Below, piece after piece: positions 35,644-43,767 of a stretch of 64,000 nucleotides of DNA (positions are counted from its first letter, which is position 1; each line of letters starts with the position of its first letter). The position numbers and the translations under genes are program-made. Location of the stretch: positions 124,001 to 188,000 of the forward strand of contig NZ_BRVS01000026.1 of NCBI RefSeq assembly GCF_026011795.1, given 5' to 3'. Under the pieces are notes generated by a model. It saw nothing but the letters and a program-made list of their open reading frames with translations. It made no database searches and was not told where the DNA came from. Source of the DNA: Arthrobacter mangrovi (lineage in GTDB: Bacteria; Actinomycetota; Actinomycetes; Actinomycetales; Micrococcaceae).

Positions 35644-36294
35644 TCAGCGCCCCTTGAAGGCCAGCGAGGCGCCGAAGCCGACCAGGGCCAGGCCGGTGAC
35701 CCGGTCCGTGGCGCGGACGAAGCCCGGGCGCTGGAGCTTCCCGCGGACCAGGTGGGTGCCGTTGATGATCAGCGAGAACCAGGCCAGGCCGAGCAGGTTG
35801 TGCACGCCGGCCAGCGCGATGCCCATGGCTAGGGGAGGGGCGCCTTCGGGGATGAACTGCGGGATCATGGCGATATAGAACACGCCGACCTTGGGATTCA
35901 GGAGGTTGGTCCCGGCCCCCTTGGCCCAGGAGAGCAGGAGGCCGCCGCGCCCCGGGTGGGCCTGCGGATCCTCCAGGTTCTTGACGGGGCCGCGGCGGAA
36001 CGACCTCCACAGCATGGTGGCGCCCAGCCAGATCATGTACGCGGCGCCGGCGAACTGGAGCACCGTGAAGGCGGTCTCGGACGCGGCCAGCAGGGCCGAT
36101 GCGCCGACGGCGGCGGCCGCACCCCAGGCCATGGCGCCGGCGTTGATGCCCAGCGCCGTGGCGTAGCCGTGCAGGCGTCCCTGGGCGATGGAAGCGCGCA
36201 GCACCAGGATCGTGTCCAGGCCCGGAATGATGGTCAGCAGGGCCGCGACCACGGCGAAGGACAACAGGGCCTGTTCCACACTCATGCCGTCCAT
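35644..36294 (-). CDS. LysE family translocator
   Basis: This 216-residue membrane protein starts MDGMSVEQALLSFAVVAALL; the internal ATG at 36285 is an alternative. IIPGLDTILVLRASIAQGR is the LysE/RhtB signature region, and NLLNPKVGVFYIAMIPQFIP is the second conserved stretch. Six helices are expected. The family exports amino acids or related compounds. It is convergent with the TTT operon and follows mqo on the same strand. Substrate unknown. Confidence 0.87.
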   Translation of the reverse strand: MDGMSVEQALLSFAVVAALLTIIPGLDTILVLRASIAQGRLHGYATALGINAGAMAWGAAAAVGASALLAASETAFTVLQFAGAAYMIWLGATMLWRSFRRGPVKNLEDPQAHPGRGGLLLSWAKGAGTNLLNPKVGVFYIAMIPQFIPEGAPPLAMGIALAGVHNLLGLAWFSLIINGTHLVRGKLQRPGFVRATDRVTGLALVGFGASLAFKGR

Positions 36295-36383
36295 GTTACG
36301 GCCGGAGCCGGGACCTCCCGCCGCGGCCGGAAGGCGCGGGGGAGCGGCGGCGGTCCTCGCGGCAGGCGCCCGCTTAAGGCACG

Positions 36384-37829
36384 TCAGGCCTTCGAGGTCC
36401 GCTCCGTTTCCTCCCCGAAGGACGGGATCATGCCGCGCACCTTGTCCGCCCACGCCGGGAAGCGCTCGGGGAAGCTGGCCTGCAGCACGTCCAGCATGAT
36501 GGGAACCGAGGCGGAGGCGCCGGGCGATGCGCCGAGCAGCGCGGCGAGCGAGCCGCCCGCTGAGGTCACGACCTCGGTGCCGAAGCCAGCGATCGTTCCC
36601 CTGCCCTTGACCCTCTTGACGACCTGCACGCGCTGGCCGGCCGTGATCCACTCCCAGTCCGCCGGGTCGGCGTCGGGAACGAAGCGGCGCAGCTCGGCGA
36701 ACCTCGCCCGCGGGGTCTGCAGGATCTGCCGCACCAGGTAGGCCACCAGTCCGGCGTTGTCGCGGGCCGCGGAAAGCAGCGTCGGCAGGTTGGCCGGGCG
36801 GATGGAACGCGGCAGGTCCAGCAGCGAACCGGACTTGAGGAACCGCGGGGAGAAGGCGCCGTAGGGACCGAACATCAGGTACTCCCGGCCATCGACCACG
36901 CGGGTGTCCAGATGCGGCACGGAAATGGGCGGGGCGCCGTCGGCCGCGTGGCCATAGACCTTGGCCCGGTGGCGCGCCACCAGTTCGGGCTTCGAGGTCC
37001 GGTAAAAGCAGCCGCTGATCGGGAATCCGCCGAAGGAGCGGGTCTCCGGCACCCCCGCCAGCTGCAGCAGGGGCAGCGTTGCCCCGCCCGCGCCCAGGAA
37101 GACGTAGCGGGCCGAAAGGCTCCGGACGCGCCCCGGCGAGCGGGACGTGACCAGCCAGCGGCCGCGCTCCCGGGCCAGCCCGGTGACTTCCTCGCGCAGC
37201 CTTGTCTCTGCCCCGCCGGCGGCGGCATCGGCCAGCAGCCGCCGGGTCAGGACGCCGTAGTCGACGTCGGTGCCGTCCGCCACGCGGGTTGCGGCCACCT
37301 GCCCGCCGGGTTCCCGGCCGGCGAACATGAGCGGCAGCCAGCGGGCCAGCACCGCCGGATCCTCGGAGTACTCCATCGCCGCGAACGGCGGCCGGCCCGC
37401 CATGGCACAGTGGCGGGCGCGCAGGTACTCCACCCCGCGGGGCCCGTGGGCGAAGCTGAAGTGCGGGACCGCGCGGATGAAGCCGGCCGGGTCCCCGAGG
37501 CCTCCCTCCGCGGCCAGGTGCGCCCAGTACTGGCGGGACTGCCGGAACTGCGCATTGATCCTCAGCGCGCTGGAAATGTCCACCCCGCCGTCGGACGTGC
37601 GGGGCGTGTAGTTGAACTCGCACAGCCCGGCGTGCCCGGTGCCGGCGTTGTGCCAGGCATGGGAGCTCTCCAGCCCGGCCTCCGGCAACCGCTCGAGCAC
37701 GGCAATTCGCCACCCCGGCTCGAGCCGGACCAGCAGGCTGGCCAGGGTGGCACCCATGATCCCCGCGCCGACGATGACGGCGTCGAATCCATCGGACATG
37801 GGGTCCATCGATGGCGGGTGTGGTTTCAT
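36384..37829 (-). CDS. mqo: Malate:quinone oxidoreductase
   Basis: This 481-residue FAD-dependent peripheral membrane enzyme oxidises malate to oxaloacetate and passes electrons to quinone. The dinucleotide motif is DAVIVGAGIMGATLASLL. Family blocks include SSHAWHNAGTGHAGLCEFNY, DVDYGVLTRRLL and GGFPISGCFYRTSKPELVA. ATG 37829 is preferred: GGAG lies seven bases before it, while the frame-opening codon at 37832 is TTG. In this context it would help burn the 2-oxoglutarate delivered by hexarate breakdown, though mqo also serves general metabolism. Confidence 0.92.
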   Translation of the reverse strand: MKPHPPSMDPMSDGFDAVIVGAGIMGATLASLLVRLEPGWRIAVLERLPEAGLESSHAWHNAGTGHAGLCEFNYTPRTSDGGVDISSALRINAQFRQSRQYWAHLAAEGGLGDPAGFIRAVPHFSFAHGPRGVEYLRARHCAMAGRPPFAAMEYSEDPAVLARWLPLMFAGREPGGQVAATRVADGTDVDYGVLTRRLLADAAAGGAETRLREEVTGLARERGRWLVTSRSPGRVRSLSARYVFLGAGGATLPLLQLAGVPETRSFGGFPISGCFYRTSKPELVARHRAKVYGHAADGAPPISVPHLDTRVVDGREYLMFGPYGAFSPRFLKSGSLLDLPRSIRPANLPTLLSAARDNAGLVAYLVRQILQTPRARFAELRRFVPDADPADWEWITAGQRVQVVKRVKGRGTIAGFGTEVVTSAGGSLAALLGASPGASASVPIMLDVLQASFPERFPAWADKVRGMIPSFGEETERTSKA

Positions 37830-37894
37830 CAAGATTCTCCGCAGCTAGAGGCTCGTGCCGATGGTCGCCGCGCCGGTGGCCTGCCGTGCGCGGG

Positions 37895-39214
37895 CTACCA
37901 GCGGGGGCTTTCGAGGGTGTAGTCCGGATCGATGCGCTGCATGTAGCCCGTGTCGTCCCGGCTGGTCAGCCCGCAGTCCAGGTACTGGCGGTGCAGCTTT
38001 TCGAGGTTGTCCGCATCGAGTTCGACGCCGAGGCCGGGGGCGGTGGGCACCGCTACGGCGCCGTCGGTGAAGGTGAGGGCGCCGGGGGCGACGATGTCCT
38101 CGTCGCCCTTCTTCCAGGGCCAGTGGGTGTCGCAGGCGTAGTCGAGGTTGGGCGTGGCCGCGGCGAGGTGGACCATGGCGGCCAGGGAGATGCCCAGGTG
38201 GGAGTTGGAGTGCATGGACAGGCCCAGGCCGAAGGTCTCGGTGAGGCCGGCCAGGGTCTGGGAGCGGCGCAGGCCGCCCCAGAAGTGGTGGTCGGAAAGG
38301 ATGACGTCGACGGCTCCGGCGGCGATGGCCGGCGGCACGTCGTTGAAGGAGACGACGCACATGTTGGTGGCCAGCGGCATGGGCACGTTGGCGCGGACTT
38401 CGGCCATGCCCTCGATGCCGGGGGTCGGGTCCTCGAGGTATTCGAGGACGCCGTCGAGTTCCTTGCCGACCTTGATCGAGGTCTCGACGGTCCAGGCGGC
38501 GTTGGGGTCCAGGCGCAGCGGCAGGTCCGGAAACTCCTCGCGGAGCGCCTTGATCGCGGCGACTTCCTGGTCCGGTGCGAACACGCCGCCCTTCAGCTTG
38601 AGCGCGCTGAAGCCGTAGCCGTCGACCATGGTGCGGGCCTGGGCAACAATGCCGTCCGGATCCAGGGCCGGGCCCCACGGGTCCGGCTCGAAGCCGGGGT
38701 GGGTGGCCCATTTGTAGAACAGGTAGCCGCTGAACGCCACGGAATCGCGGACGGCGCCGCCGAGCAGGTCGCTGACCGGGCGGCCGAGGAGCTTGCCCTG
38801 GATATCGAGGGCGGCGACGTCGAAGGGGGACAGGACCCGGTCGGCCGTGGAGGAGCCGGTGACCATGCCGGACATGCCGTGGCCGCCCTGCACGGTATCG
38901 GCCGCCAGCGCGCGGGCGACGGCCTGGCGCATCCGGTTGATGTTGAAGACGTCGGCGCCGGTGAGTGCTTCCGCGGCGAGGTGCAGCCGCTGGAGGTGGC
39001 CGGCGTCGCCATAGGTTTCGCCGAGACCGGTCACGCCGGCGTCGGTATGGACCTGGACGATCGCCCGGAGCGCGAACGGCTCATGCACCCCGACGGTGTT
39101 CAGCAGCGGCGGATCCGCGAACGCCACCGGCGTGATCGTGATGCCCGTGATGGCAACCTGGCCGAGGTGCTCGGAGGAGAGACCGGTGACGGGCGCGGCG
39201 TCGGCGACAGACAT
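37895..39214 (-). CDS. Glucarate dehydratase-like enzyme of the enolase superfamily (second copy)
   Basis: This 439-residue paralogue of the glucarate dehydratase at 26843 differs clearly in sequence. It keeps the acid-sugar dehydratase residues: KLKGG base motif, Asp in LDPNAAW, Glu in YLEDP, Asn in LATNMCVV, Asp in LSDHHFW, His in MHSNSHLG. It should act on a hexarate, perhaps glucarate, idarate or another isomer. It has its own candidate LysR promoter (site B), with the same geometry and distance to the start as kdgD. No second KdgD is present, so the products probably converge. Confidence 0.87.
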   Translation of the reverse strand: MSVADAAPVTGLSSEHLGQVAITGITITPVAFADPPLLNTVGVHEPFALRAIVQVHTDAGVTGLGETYGDAGHLQRLHLAAEALTGADVFNINRMRQAVARALAADTVQGGHGMSGMVTGSSTADRVLSPFDVAALDIQGKLLGRPVSDLLGGAVRDSVAFSGYLFYKWATHPGFEPDPWGPALDPDGIVAQARTMVDGYGFSALKLKGGVFAPDQEVAAIKALREEFPDLPLRLDPNAAWTVETSIKVGKELDGVLEYLEDPTPGIEGMAEVRANVPMPLATNMCVVSFNDVPPAIAAGAVDVILSDHHFWGGLRRSQTLAGLTETFGLGLSMHSNSHLGISLAAMVHLAAATPNLDYACDTHWPWKKGDEDIVAPGALTFTDGAVAVPTAPGLGVELDADNLEKLHRQYLDCGLTSRDDTGYMQRIDPDYTLESPRW

Positions 39215-39265
39215 GGGGCGGAAGTCCTTTCACGAAAGAGCCCGGGAGGGCGCAAGATGCACTTC

Positions 39266-39319
39266 ACGCTAATCGCGGCAGTGATGCGTGTCCAAGATCA
39301 CTTATGCACCGAACGATGC
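39266..39319 (-). promoter_or_regulatory. Candidate LysR operator and promoter of the second glucarate-dehydratase-like gene (site B)
   Basis: Plus-strand GATGCGTGTCCAAG (39283-39296) gives a minus-strand TTGGAC -35 box, and TAGCGT (39266-39271) follows 18 bases on as -10. Over a 39-base alignment it matches site A at 30 positions, including the 12-base run CACCGAACGATGC/GACCGAACGATGC apart from one base. No LysR gene adjoins it, so control would be in trans. Confidence 0.65.
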
Positions 39320-39354
39320 CGGATTGGTATCGGTGCCCTGAGGGCGGCAGTTCC

Positions 39355-40056
39355 TCAGCGGCCGCCGGATTCCTGCTCGAGCCGCCGCTTGGAGTTGGCC
39401 AGATGGGTGCGCATGGCCGCGGCGGCTGCCTGCGCATCGCCGGACTCGAGGGCTGCCAGGACGGCCTCGTGTTCCGCGGAGACCTGGGCCAGCCGGGTGG
39501 CCTCGGCTTCGGTGCCGCTGCGGTCCAGCCGGTGCCGGGGCATGGCGATCATGGCGGGACCGAGCCCGCCGACCGCGTCGGCCAGGTAAGGGTTGCCGCT
39601 GGCTTCGGCGATGGTGCGGTGGAAGTCGAAGTCCTTGCTCAGCGCCTCGGCCGGATTCCCCTCCGCGCGGCTGAAGGCATCCAGCGTGCTGCGCAGCGCG
39701 GCTCGCTGGGTCCTGGTGGAGCGGGCAGCCGCAAGGGCGGCCGCCTCGCTCTCGATGCCGATCCGGTATTCCATCAGCTGCTGGCGCTCCCGGAGGGTGC
39801 GCACCGGCCGGACCGGAAGCTGCGGGGCGTCCCCGGCCGAGGGAGGCGTGAGCGCGAAGCTGCCGCTGCCGCGCCGGGTGTGCACCAAACCTTCCGCCTG
39901 CAGCCGGGTGATCGCTTCGCGCACCACGGTGCGGCTGACACCGTGCTCGGCGATCAGCGTGTTCTCGCTCGGGAGCTTCTCGCCGGGCGCAATTTCGCCG
40001 TCCACAATGCGGCGGCGCAGCTCATCGACCAGGGTGGCGGTCAGGTTCGGTTTCAT
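39355..40056 (-). CDS. GntR family regulator with FCD domain
   Basis: This 233-residue regulator has an N-terminal winged helix (residues 5-75): LVDELRRRIVDGEIAPGEKL, SENTLIAEHGVSRTVVREAI, then LHT-like VHTRRGSGSF. A C-terminal all-helical FCD ligand domain begins near residue 95. ATG 40056 is preferred over the upstream frame, which runs through a terminator. It lies downstream of the talarate/galactarate-dehydratase-like gene and is its likely regulator. FCD proteins often sense sugar acids, via a bound metal. Confidence 0.88.
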   Translation of the reverse strand: MKPNLTATLVDELRRRIVDGEIAPGEKLPSENTLIAEHGVSRTVVREAITRLQAEGLVHTRRGSGSFALTPPSAGDAPQLPVRPVRTLRERQQLMEYRIGIESEAAALAAARSTRTQRAALRSTLDAFSRAEGNPAEALSKDFDFHRTIAEASGNPYLADAVGGLGPAMIAMPRHRLDRSGTEAEATRLAQVSAEHEAVLAALESGDAQAAAAAMRTHLANSKRRLEQESGGR

Positions 40057-40085
40057 CGCTCTGCTGGTCTTTCGCAAAAGGTAGG

Positions 40086-40119
40086 ACAACGACGGCGGTG
40101 CGGGCACCGCCGTCGTTGT
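40086..40119 (-). terminator. Hairpin terminator after the talarate/galactarate dehydratase-like gene
   Basis: A 15-bp perfect stem with a 4-base loop (ACAACGACGGCGGTG at 40086-40100, complement at 40105-40119). It separates the dehydratase gene from the GntR gene on the same strand. Confidence 0.8.
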
Positions 40120-40149
40120 GTGAATGGAGCGCACGGGGTGCGCCGGGGG

Positions 40150-41283
40150 TCAGGCGCGGCCGAACTCCACGGTGTCCGTGGTCCAGGCGCGGGCCTGGTC
40201 GCTGAAGGTGAAGCCGAGGCCGGGGCGGTCCGGAACGATCATGCGGCCTTCCTTGGTCTCGAGCCGCTCGTTGAACAGGGGGTCCAGCCAGTCGAAGTGC
40301 TCGACCCACGGTTCGCGCGGGTAGGTGGCGGCCAGGTGCAGGTGGATCTCCATGGCGAAATGCGGGGCCAGGTCCAGCCCGGCCTGGTCCGCGAGCGTGG
40401 CCAGCCGCAGGAACTGCGTGATGCCGCCGACGCGCGGGGCATCGGGCTGGATGATGTCGCAGGCCCTGGCCGCGATGAGGCGCTCGTGCTCGGCGACGGA
40501 GGCAAGCATCTCGCCGGTGGCGATGGGGGTGTCCAGTGCGGCGGCGAGGGCGGCATGGCCCTCGGCGTCGTAGGCGTCCAGCGGCTCTTCGATCCAGACC
40601 AGGTCGAACTGCTCCAGCTTGCGGCCCATCCGCAGGGCGGTGGCGCGGTCCCACTGCTGGTTGGCGTCCACCATGAGCGGCACGTCGGGGCCGATGTGCT
40701 CGCGCACGGCGGCGACCCGGCGCAGGTCCTCGGCATTGTCCGGGAGGCCGACCTTGATCTTGATGCCGCCGATGCCCTCCTCGATGGACTGGCTGGCGCG
40801 GTCCTTCACCTCGTCGATGGTGGCGTTGAGGAAGCCGCCGGAGGTGTTGTAGGTGCGGACGGAGTCGCGGTAGGAGCCGAGGAACTTGGCCAGCGGGAGG
40901 CCGGCGCGCTTGGCCTTCAGGTCGTAGAGCGCGATATCCAGCGCGGCGAGGGCCTGGGTGGCGACGCCGGAGCGGCCAACGGAGGCGCCGGCCCAGAGCA
41001 GCTTGTTATACAGCTTGGCGATGTCGTTGGGGTCCTCGCCGAGCATGGTCTCCGCGACCTCTTTAGCGTGCGCGAACTGGGCCGGGCCGCCGGCGCGCTT
41101 GGAGTAGGAGAAGCCCAGGCCCTCATGGCCCTGCTCGGTCTTGATCTCGGCGAAGAGGAAGACGACCTCGGTCATCGGCTTCTGCCGGCCGGTGAAGACC
41201 TTGGCATCGGAGATCGGGGTGGCCAGCGGCAGCCTCGCCGTGGAGAGCTTGACGTGGCGGATGGCATCGGTCAGGTAGGTCAT
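40150..41283 (-). CDS. Mandelate racemase/muconate-lactonizing-type enzyme (L-talarate/galactarate dehydratase-like)
   Basis: This 377-residue enolase-superfamily enzyme has the GGIKIKVGLPDNAEDL base motif (KxK). Metal ligands are Asp in VDANQQWD, Glu in WIEEPLDAYD and Glu in IATGEMLAS, and the catalytic histidine is in LAPHFAMEIHLHLA. The KIKVG form and the PHFAMEIHLHL segment resemble L-talarate/galactarate dehydratase. The product with galactarate would be 5-dehydro-4-deoxyglucarate, feeding KdgD. ATG 41283 is chosen; the upstream extension runs through the promoter. Substrate specificity needs testing. Confidence 0.85.
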   Translation of the reverse strand: MTYLTDAIRHVKLSTARLPLATPISDAKVFTGRQKPMTEVVFLFAEIKTEQGHEGLGFSYSKRAGGPAQFAHAKEVAETMLGEDPNDIAKLYNKLLWAGASVGRSGVATQALAALDIALYDLKAKRAGLPLAKFLGSYRDSVRTYNTSGGFLNATIDEVKDRASQSIEEGIGGIKIKVGLPDNAEDLRRVAAVREHIGPDVPLMVDANQQWDRATALRMGRKLEQFDLVWIEEPLDAYDAEGHAALAAALDTPIATGEMLASVAEHERLIAARACDIIQPDAPRVGGITQFLRLATLADQAGLDLAPHFAMEIHLHLAATYPREPWVEHFDWLDPLFNERLETKEGRMIVPDRPGLGFTFSDQARAWTTDTVEFGRA

Positions 41284-41302
41284 GGCAGTCCTTGGGCAGG
41301 AG

Positions 41303-41346
41303 AAGTTGGTCCACTGATAATACAAGTAGACCAACTTATATGACAA
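41303..41346 (-). promoter_or_regulatory. Promoter with flanking operator dyad upstream of the talarate/galactarate dehydratase-like gene
   Basis: On the minus strand, TTGTCA (41341-41346) and TATTAT (41317-41322), 18 bases apart, form a good sigma-70-like promoter. AAGTTGGTC (41303-41311) and GACCAACTT (41329-41337) form a perfect 9-bp dyad with a 17-base spacer that encloses the -10. It is a candidate site for the GntR regulator at 39355. Confidence 0.7.
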
Positions 41347-41356
41347 GTGCTTCCTG

Positions 41357-42361
41357 TCAGGCCAGGCGGGTTTCCGGGCTCCGGGTCTTCCGCGGGTCGC
41401 GCTCGGCGAGGGATCCGATGGCTTGCTCGATCCGGGACATGGTGCCCTCGCCGAGCCTCACCCCGGCCGCCTGGACATTGGAGGCGATCTGTTCCGGCCG
41501 GGACGCTCCGATGATGGCGGAGGCGACGTTGGGATTCTGCAGCACCCAGGCCACGGCGAGCTGCGCCATGGTCAGGCCGGCGTCCTCTGCGATGGGCTGC
41601 AGCCGGTGCACGCCGTTGAGGACGTCGTCGTCCAGCCACCTGCTGATCATGTCCGCGCCGCCCTTTTCGTCGGCCGCCCGGCTGCCCTGCGGCACTGCCG
41701 CCCCCGGCTTGTACTTGCCGGTGAGCACGCCCTGCGCCACGGGGGACCAGACAATCTGGGAGATCCCGAGGTCTTCCGATGCCGGAACCACCTCGTCTTC
41801 GATCACGCGCCAGAGCATGGAGTACTGCGGCTGGTTGGAAACCAGCTGGATGCCCAGATCGCGCGCCAGGCCGTGGCCCGCGCGGAGCTGGTCGGCCGTC
41901 CACTCGCTCACGCCGATATACAGCGCCTTGCCCGCCCGGACCACGTCGGCGAAGGCCTGCATGGTTTCCTCGAGCGGCGTCTCGGCATCGTAGCGGTGCG
42001 CCTGGTAGAGGTCCACGTAGTCGGTCTGCAGCCGCCGGAGGGACCCGTCGATCGACTCCATGATGTGCTTGCGCGAGAGGCCGGTGTCGTTGTGCCCCTT
42101 CGGGCCGGTAGGGAAGTAGACCTTGGTGAAGATTTCCAGCGATTCCCGCCGCTCGTCCTTCAGCGCGTCGCCGAGGACCTGCTCGGCCGCCGTATTGGCA
42201 TACACATCCGCGGTGTCGAAGGTGGTGATGCCCGCGTCCAGGGCGGCGTGCACGCACGCGGTGGCGACGTCGTTCTCCACCTGGGAGCCGTGCGTCAGCC
42301 AGTTCCCGAAGGTGATTTCCGAAATCTTCAGCCCGCTGTTGCCCAGATACCTGAATTCCAT
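41357..42361 (-). CDS. Aldo/keto reductase
   Basis: This 334-residue barrel enzyme starts MEFRYLGNSGLKISEITFGN. The catalytic tetrad is visible as Asp and Tyr in TFDTADVYANT, Lys in EIFTKVYF and His in LYQAHRYD. NADPH-binding segments near the C-terminus include SAIIGASRPEQIASN. It resembles the potassium-channel beta-subunit/AKR6-13 group. It lies upstream of the galactarate-type dehydratase on the same strand, but that gene has its own promoter. Substrate unknown; a sugar aldehyde is plausible. Confidence 0.88.
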   Translation of the reverse strand: MEFRYLGNSGLKISEITFGNWLTHGSQVENDVATACVHAALDAGITTFDTADVYANTAAEQVLGDALKDERRESLEIFTKVYFPTGPKGHNDTGLSRKHIMESIDGSLRRLQTDYVDLYQAHRYDAETPLEETMQAFADVVRAGKALYIGVSEWTADQLRAGHGLARDLGIQLVSNQPQYSMLWRVIEDEVVPASEDLGISQIVWSPVAQGVLTGKYKPGAAVPQGSRAADEKGGADMISRWLDDDVLNGVHRLQPIAEDAGLTMAQLAVAWVLQNPNVASAIIGASRPEQIASNVQAAGVRLGEGTMSRIEQAIGSLAERDPRKTRSPETRLA

Positions 42362-42467
42362 GGTCCCGATGCTACCGGCCCGCCGGCGGCCCGTCCCGCC
42401 GGGGATATGATGCAGGCAAAAGGGCACCTGATGCCGGACTTGCCGGGCTGACGAGGAGGGACGGGCC

Positions 42468-43094
42468 GTGCCGCTGGGACTCGTGCTGGATCTTCTCGGC
42501 ACCTTCTTCTTCGCCGTGTCCGGCTGCCTGCTGGCCGCCCGGCGCGGCTTCGACATCATCGGTTCGCTGTTCCTGGGCGCACTGGCCGGGCTCGGCGGCG
42601 GCGTGATCCGCGACCTGATCCTGGGCGAAGTGCCGAGCGCGTTCGACAGCCCGGTGTACCTGGCGGCCCCGGCAGTGGCGGCAGTCATGGTCTTTTTCCT
42701 CAAGCGCAGCGTGGAGCGGATGCGCAAACCCCTGCTCGTGTTCGACGCCGGCGGCCTGGCCCTGTTCTGCATCGTCGGCACGGTCAAGGCGCTTGAGGTG
42801 GGGCTGAACCCGATCGCGTCGGCGCTGCTGGGCGTGACCACGGCCGTTGGCGGCGGCATGCTCCGCGACGTCGTCGCCAACCGGGAGCCGCAGCTGTTCG
42901 ACCCGCGGGATATCTATGCCGTCCCGGCAATGCTCGGGGCGGGAATCACGGCCGTCGTCTGGCAGGCGGACCTGTACAGCCCGGTGGCCGCGGTCGCCAT
43001 CGCCACGGTCGTCTTCGGCCTGCGGGTGCTTTCGCTGCGCTTCGGCTGGCACATCCCGCATGCCTCGGCGCCGTGGCAGCGGTACGAGGACTAG
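42468..43094 (+). CDS. TRIC-type cation channel family protein (UPF0126)
   Basis: This 208-residue membrane protein is built of two repeats of about three helices. Each has a glycine hinge: ALAGLGGGVIRDLILGE near residue 40-55 and TTAVGGGMLRDVVANRE near residue 125-140. This is the UPF0126/prokaryotic TRIC family, trimeric monovalent-cation channels. GTG 42468 is preceded by GAGG. It ends 10 bases from the convergent response regulator. Confidence 0.88.
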   Translation: MPLGLVLDLLGTFFFAVSGCLLAARRGFDIIGSLFLGALAGLGGGVIRDLILGEVPSAFDSPVYLAAPAVAAVMVFFLKRSVERMRKPLLVFDAGGLALFCIVGTVKALEVGLNPIASALLGVTTAVGGGMLRDVVANREPQLFDPRDIYAVPAMLGAGITAVVWQADLYSPVAAVAIATVVFGLRVLSLRFGWHIPHASAPWQRYED

Positions 43095-43104
43095 GCCGAA
43101 CGGC

Positions 43105-43767
43105 TCAGCGGCCGGACCGACCGTAGCGGTGTTCGGGACGTCCCGTGCTGCCGTAGCGCAGGTGGATTTCGACGGCGCCGTCGTCCGCCAGCGCCGAGAG
43201 GTAGCGCTGCGCGGTGGCCCGGGAGATGCCGACCTGCTGCGCCACTTCGGCCGCGGAGTATTGGCTGCCCGGCGGCAGCGCGTCGAGCACAGCCGCTTCC
43301 GTCGCGGAGCGGGTCCTCGCGGCCGGAGCGGCGGGCTCGGCGGGAAACAGCGTATGCAGGGCGCGGTCCACTGTGTCCTGGTCGACCGACGGTTGGTCCG
43401 CGAGCATGCGCCGGAACCGGGCGTAGGCGCGGAGCCGGCGGGAGAGCTGCTCCGCGGTAAACGGCTTGATGAGGTAGCCCAGGGCACCGCGCCGCAGCGC
43501 CTTGCGGACGGAGGCAGCATCCGCAGCAGCGGTGAGCATGATCGCGTCCACGTCCACCGTGCGCAGCAAGTCCAGCCCGAGCGCGTCCGGCAGGTAGACG
43601 TCCAGCAGCAGCAAGTCCGGTTCCTGGCCGTGCACCGCCCGCAGGGCCTGCTCCGCCGAGCCGACCGGCGGCAGCGCGGTAAAGCCGGGGACGGCGTCCA
43701 CATAGCCGGCATGCAGCCGGCCCACGTGGAAGTCGTCGTCGACAATGAGCACCCGAAGGTCCGTCAT
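43105..43767 (-). CDS. Response regulator, CitB/DcuR family
   Basis: This 220-residue regulator has a receiver domain (residues 1-125): acidic pocket VDDD at 9-12, phosphoacceptor Asp56 in LLLLDVYLPD, Thr in MLTAAAD and Lys in YLIKPF. The C-terminal helix-turn-helix contains SAAEVAQQVGISRATAQRYL. This is the CitB/DcuR/MalR type that answers carboxylate-sensing kinases. Its start overlaps the kinase stop (ATGA at 43764-43767). With the kinase gene interrupted, its phosphorylation is in doubt. The divergent CitMHS transporter is its likely target. Confidence 0.9.
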   Translation of the reverse strand: MTDLRVLIVDDDFHVGRLHAGYVDAVPGFTALPPVGSAEQALRAVHGQEPDLLLLDVYLPDALGLDLLRTVDVDAIMLTAAADAASVRKALRRGALGYLIKPFTAEQLSRRLRAYARFRRMLADQPSVDQDTVDRALHTLFPAEPAAPAARTRSATEAAVLDALPPGSQYSAAEVAQQVGISRATAQRYLSALADDGAVEIHLRYGSTGRPEHRYGRSGR

